From positions 1 to 42,632 of the forward strand of contig JBGPBV010000047.1 of NCBI GenBank assembly GCA_041481445.1: 42,632 nt of DNA, read 5' to 3'. The DNA is from AA29 sp041481445. GTDB taxonomy: Bacteria > Acidobacteriota > Vicinamibacteria > Fen-336. Below, piece by piece: positions 40,548 to 42,632 of this stretch; position 1 is the first letter of the stretch, and each line of letters starts with the position of its first letter. The notes beneath the pieces are model-generated. The model saw only the letters and a program-made list of their open reading frames with translations, had not been told where the DNA came from and did not search any database. Position numbers and translations under genes: made by a program.

Positions 40548-40590
40548 GTTCGCGAGCTGCATCCGGCGCGGGGTGCGAAAGCGCACTCGG
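40548..40590 (-). pseudogene. remnant of the 3' end of a nuclease-helicase gene
   Basis: These 43 bp match 25110-25152, near the 3' end of the nuclease-helicase gene, at 37 of 43 positions. The translation RFRTPRRMQLAN corresponds to RCRTPRQMQLAN there. Similarity stops on both sides, and the stop codon and last residues are gone. It is most simply a relic of a second, deleted copy, located in the 190-bp gap between mntA and the cupin gene. Confidence 0.6.
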
Positions 40591-40694
40591 AGTCGACACG
40601 GTCGTGGGCGACCGCCGCCTCCGGGAATAGACCCGCGACGTCCGGCGTTTTGATTCCCTGGAACCCTTCAGCTCATCGCTCTCGGAGGCTCTTG

Positions 40695-41177
40695 ATGCGC
40701 CGAATCTCGATCTGCATTCTCGGGTCCCTGCTCCTCGCCGCCCGCGCGGGCTCTCCGCAGGCGGCGGCGACCGAGTCCCATGTCGTCCTGGCGCCGGAAG
40801 ACGTCAAGTTCGGCCCCGCCCCGCCGGTCTTTCCTCCCGGCATGACCGTCGCCCTCCTTTCCGGGGACCCGGCCAAGCCCGGGCCGTTCACCGTGCGCTC
40901 CAGGATGCCGGCCGGCTATCGGATCCCGCCCCACTGGCACCCCGTCGCCGAATATCTCACGATCGTCTCGGGCCAGATCGCCTTCGGCATGGGCGACAAG
41001 TTCGAAGCGCCTACGATGAAGACGCTGCCCGCGGGCGGATACGCGGTGATGCCGCCGGAGATGCGCCACTACCTCGAGGCCAGGACCGACGCCGTGCTCG
41101 AGGTCCATGGTGTCGGTCCGTTCGTGATCACGTACGTGAACCCCGCAGACGACCCCCGCACCCCGCGCGCGAAGTAG
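40695..41177 (+). CDS. exported cupin-domain protein
   Basis: The 160-residue protein starts with a signal peptide (MRRISICILGSLLLAARAGSPQAAA). A single cupin barrel follows, with metal-binding histidines in PPHWHPVAEYLTIVSGQ and a later histidine in MPPEMRHYLEA. Such small exported cupins bind a metal and a small ligand; the activity is unknown. GGAGG lies 6 nt before ATG 40695; the ATG at 40650 has no such site. Confidence 0.82.
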   Translation: MRRISICILGSLLLAARAGSPQAAATESHVVLAPEDVKFGPAPPVFPPGMTVALLSGDPAKPGPFTVRSRMPAGYRIPPHWHPVAEYLTIVSGQIAFGMGDKFEAPTMKTLPAGGYAVMPPEMRHYLEARTDAVLEVHGVGPFVITYVNPADDPRTPRAK

Positions 41178-41413
41178 GCGTGCGGCCTGCGCTCAAGCCC
41201 GATCCTCGCGATCCCGGCCCGTCCGGTGATGCGCCAAGATCGCAGGGCCGGCTAGAGACCACGCCCTGCGGGACGCCTCTGGCCATCTTGATGCCCGGCC
41301 TGCCTCCGCGCCAACAACGTTTGGTTCGAGGCGGAGCCTCGCTAGGGAGACAGGATGCTGTACGGCCCACGAGGTACCACGAGGCTTCGGCGAAGTACGA
41401 ATGCTGCGGCCGC
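41178..41413. other. gene-free gap with a dyad element between convergent genes
   Basis: I see no supported gene here. CGAGGC-GGA-GCCTCG at 41327-41341 is a perfect 6-bp dyad, and CTCCGC (41304-41309) pairs with GCGGAG (41331-41336) as an alternative stem. Lying between the stops of the cupin and the gene at 41414, it may be a two-way terminator or a dispersed intergenic repeat. Confidence 0.35.
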
Positions 41414-41782
41414 TCAGGCCCGCTTCCGCGCCACCGAGGTCACAGCCTCGATGACCTCTCGATCGTCCAGGCGGTCCAGATCCCGTTCGACGAGCAGGGC
41501 GGCGACCTGCAGAGGTTCCACTCGAAACTCGACGATCTCGCTGACCCGAGCCGCGACCGCCTGCAGTCGTGCCAATGTCTCGGGCCGAACCGGCATGAGG
41601 CGCTTGAGAGTCCATTGCGGATCTCGCGCGCGGCCACCGCCAACGGCAGCCTTGAACCGGCGGCGCACCTCTTCGGCCACCTGGAGGGCACCGAAATAGC
41701 CTGCCCCCGCCCCGACATGTCCCGAAACCCGTGACCCGAGATTCCTGGCGAGCCGAGCGTGGGATATCTTCGCCCGCGTCAT
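41414..41782 (-). CDS. conserved hypothetical protein (small, paired with 41795-42169)
   Basis: The 122-residue basic protein has a Gly/Ala-rich N-terminal half (SGHVGAGAGYFGALQVAEEVRRRF), then WTLKRLMPVRPETLARLQAVA and a helical C-terminus with VEPLQVAALLVERDLDRL. It looks like a protein because reading-frame bias and charged helices are consistent, and it follows its partner by 12 nt. The first half could bind nucleic acid. No ribosome binding site is clear before ATG 41782. I do not recognise a function. Confidence 0.6.
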   Translation of the reverse strand: MTRAKISHARLARNLGSRVSGHVGAGAGYFGALQVAEEVRRRFKAAVGGGRARDPQWTLKRLMPVRPETLARLQAVAARVSEIVEFRVEPLQVAALLVERDLDRLDDREVIEAVTSVARKRA

Positions 41783-41794
41783 TTCTCGCGCGCC

Positions 41795-42169
41795 CTATTC
41801 GAAGCGGAAGGCGTGATACACGTTGTCGATGACCAGCCCGACCTCACCCTGGTTGGTCGCGCGACCCATTTCGTTGCAGAACTCACCGAGCACACGCTGA
41901 TTGACCTCTTTCCGGACATCAGGCGCGGACGCGTAGCAATGGATGACAACGGGCTCGTCCCAAACGAGGCGTTGGTCGCGTTCATCGTCACGCCAGACTC
42001 CTCGGGCGCGCGGGAACGCCGTCGCGCCACCGAATAGGGCGCCCAGGACCTCGAGAGCACGCGCCGTCCAGTGATCCTGATCGATCGGCCTTTCGTCGCG
42101 GTCGACGCTGGGAACGAACAGCACGATCAGGACCGCCTTCTGGGCGCGAAAGCCTCGCGCGGCCTTCAT
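41795..42169 (-). CDS. conserved hypothetical protein (small, first of pair)
   Basis: The 124-residue protein has the recognisable pattern AVLIVLFVPSVDRDERPIDQ, ALEVLGALFGGATAFP, GVWRDDERDQRLVWDEPVVIHCY and MGRATNQGEVGLVIDN. I have the impression that this pattern is widespread in bacteria as a small cytoplasmic protein of unknown role. It is followed by the gene at 41782, so the two probably form an operon. ATG 42169 has no strong ribosome binding site. The 201-bp gap upstream (42170-42370) holds nothing I can support beyond an AT-rich stretch at about 42182-42196 that may be a promoter. Confidence 0.7.
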   Translation of the reverse strand: MKAARGFRAQKAVLIVLFVPSVDRDERPIDQDHWTARALEVLGALFGGATAFPRARGVWRDDERDQRLVWDEPVVIHCYASAPDVRKEVNQRVLGEFCNEMGRATNQGEVGLVIDNVYHAFRFE

Positions 42170-42370
42170 GGCCGAGGCCCGATCGATATAGATCGTACCC
42201 GGTCCCTGCGCCGGGCGTCAACGCGGGGTGAGCGCCCGCGCCTGGTGGTAGACATCCGTTACTCGAACTCCGGCCTAACGCACGCTGGGGATCGCGCCGC
42301 GGTGGGACGGCAGTCTTGGCGCGGATCGAAGTGTGCTCTCGACCCACGTGAGGGCAGGTCCGAGCGCGGC

Positions 42371-42632
42371 TCAGGCCGGCGTCCCGAACACGTTGGCGGG
42401 CCGCCCGACCACGCCCGGCCGCAAGCGGAGGAGGCCGCCCGCCGCCGGCTGACGCGCGCGCTCGTCCGCCCCCAGCGGGCGCCGCGCGCTGGTCACGTAG
42501 AGAAGGTCGAGACCCGGTCCCCCGAACGCGCAGCTCGTGGGATGGCTCACCGGGAGGGGGACGGAGCGCTCCAGCCCGCCGTCCGGACCGTAGCGGCGCA
42601 GGGCCGCCCCTCCCCACAGGGCGAGCCAGACG
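42371..42632 (-). CDS. SMP-30/gluconolactonase/LRE family protein, 3' part, cut by the window edge
   Basis: Read on the minus strand from the window edge to TGA at 42373-42371, the frame gives 87 residues: VWLALWGGAALRRYGPDG, then PVSHPTSCAFGGPGLDLLYVTSA and AGGLLRLRPGVVGRPANVFG. These are the last blades of the six-bladed SMP-30/regucalcin propeller, with the conserved P-T-S-C-x-F-G-G and L-Y-V-T-S-A segments. Family members hydrolyse sugar lactones with a divalent metal. The start and catalytic first half lie outside the window. Confidence 0.82.
   Translation of the reverse strand, partial: VWLALWGGAALRRYGPDGGLERSVPLPVSHPTSCAFGGPGLDLLYVTSARRPLGADERARQPAAGGLLRLRPGVVGRPANVFGTPA

Noticed and set aside
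40104..40586. Single long open frame joining the helicase-like fragment to hepT
   Set aside because: The frame runs antiparallel in phase through mntA, which has a clear motif in another frame; the hepT start is the GTG at 40103.

Overview
The window is GC-rich chromosomal DNA carrying about 30 protein genes, with no rRNA, tRNA, CRISPR array, insertion sequence or phage gene that I can recognise. Two large Oar-type TonB-dependent receptors with an N-terminal carboxypeptidase-regulatory-like domain, secreted GH127 and GH39 glycosidases, a DUF1080-like protein and a Tat-exported sugar isomerase-like protein suggest a Gram-negative soil or sediment bacterium, most likely an acidobacterium. That assignment rests on gene content, not on a marker gene.

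Layout. 1-5215: a clipped small gene, a GH127 beta-L-arabinofuranosidase, a convergent class II aldolase and a GH39-type glycosidase. 5235-13649: a single eight-gene operon for the dearomatising part of the anaerobic benzoyl-CoA pathway, in the order had-oah-dch-tetR-bcrC-bcrB-bcrA-bcrD. Six of its seven junctions are ATGA or GTGA overlaps, and an 18-20 bp inverted repeat in front of had looks like the operator of the embedded TetR regulator. 13737-18397: an AT-rich regulatory patch, an exported metallophosphoesterase, a TonB-dependent receptor and a small PstS-like binding protein, possibly a phosphorus-acquisition set. 18415-20624 (minus): a LeuA-like carboxyltransferase translationally coupled to an SDR. 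20733-25067: two FtsX/MacB-type permeases with no ATPase, an NmrA-type reductase and a Tat-exported sugar isomerase-like protein. 25074-28580 (minus): a 1168-residue nuclease-helicase fusion. 28699-35895: a second receptor, a DUF1080-like protein, glycogen phosphorylase and a small acyltransferase.

The most unusual locus is 36263-38647 (minus). An astacin zinc protease carries a C-terminal tail of near-identical 20-residue repeats rich in Thr/Lys and Asp/Glu, and is followed after 7 nt by an MvdD-like ATP-grasp ligase, the enzyme class that makes side-chain ester or amide crosslinks in graspetides (microviridin-type RiPPs). The pair has a strong sigma70-like promoter and a leader with overlapping hairpins around the ribosome binding site. 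It may be a protease whose tail is crosslinked by the neighbouring ligase.

The right end (38674-42632) has an SDR, a HepT/MntA toxin-antitoxin pair, a decayed fragment of the nuclease-helicase 3' end, a cupin, two small conserved hypothetical genes and the clipped 3' end of an SMP-30/gluconolactonase-family gene. Across the window several start codons lie only 6-12 nt downstream of a TANNNT-like box, which suggests that short-leader or leaderless transcripts are common in this organism.
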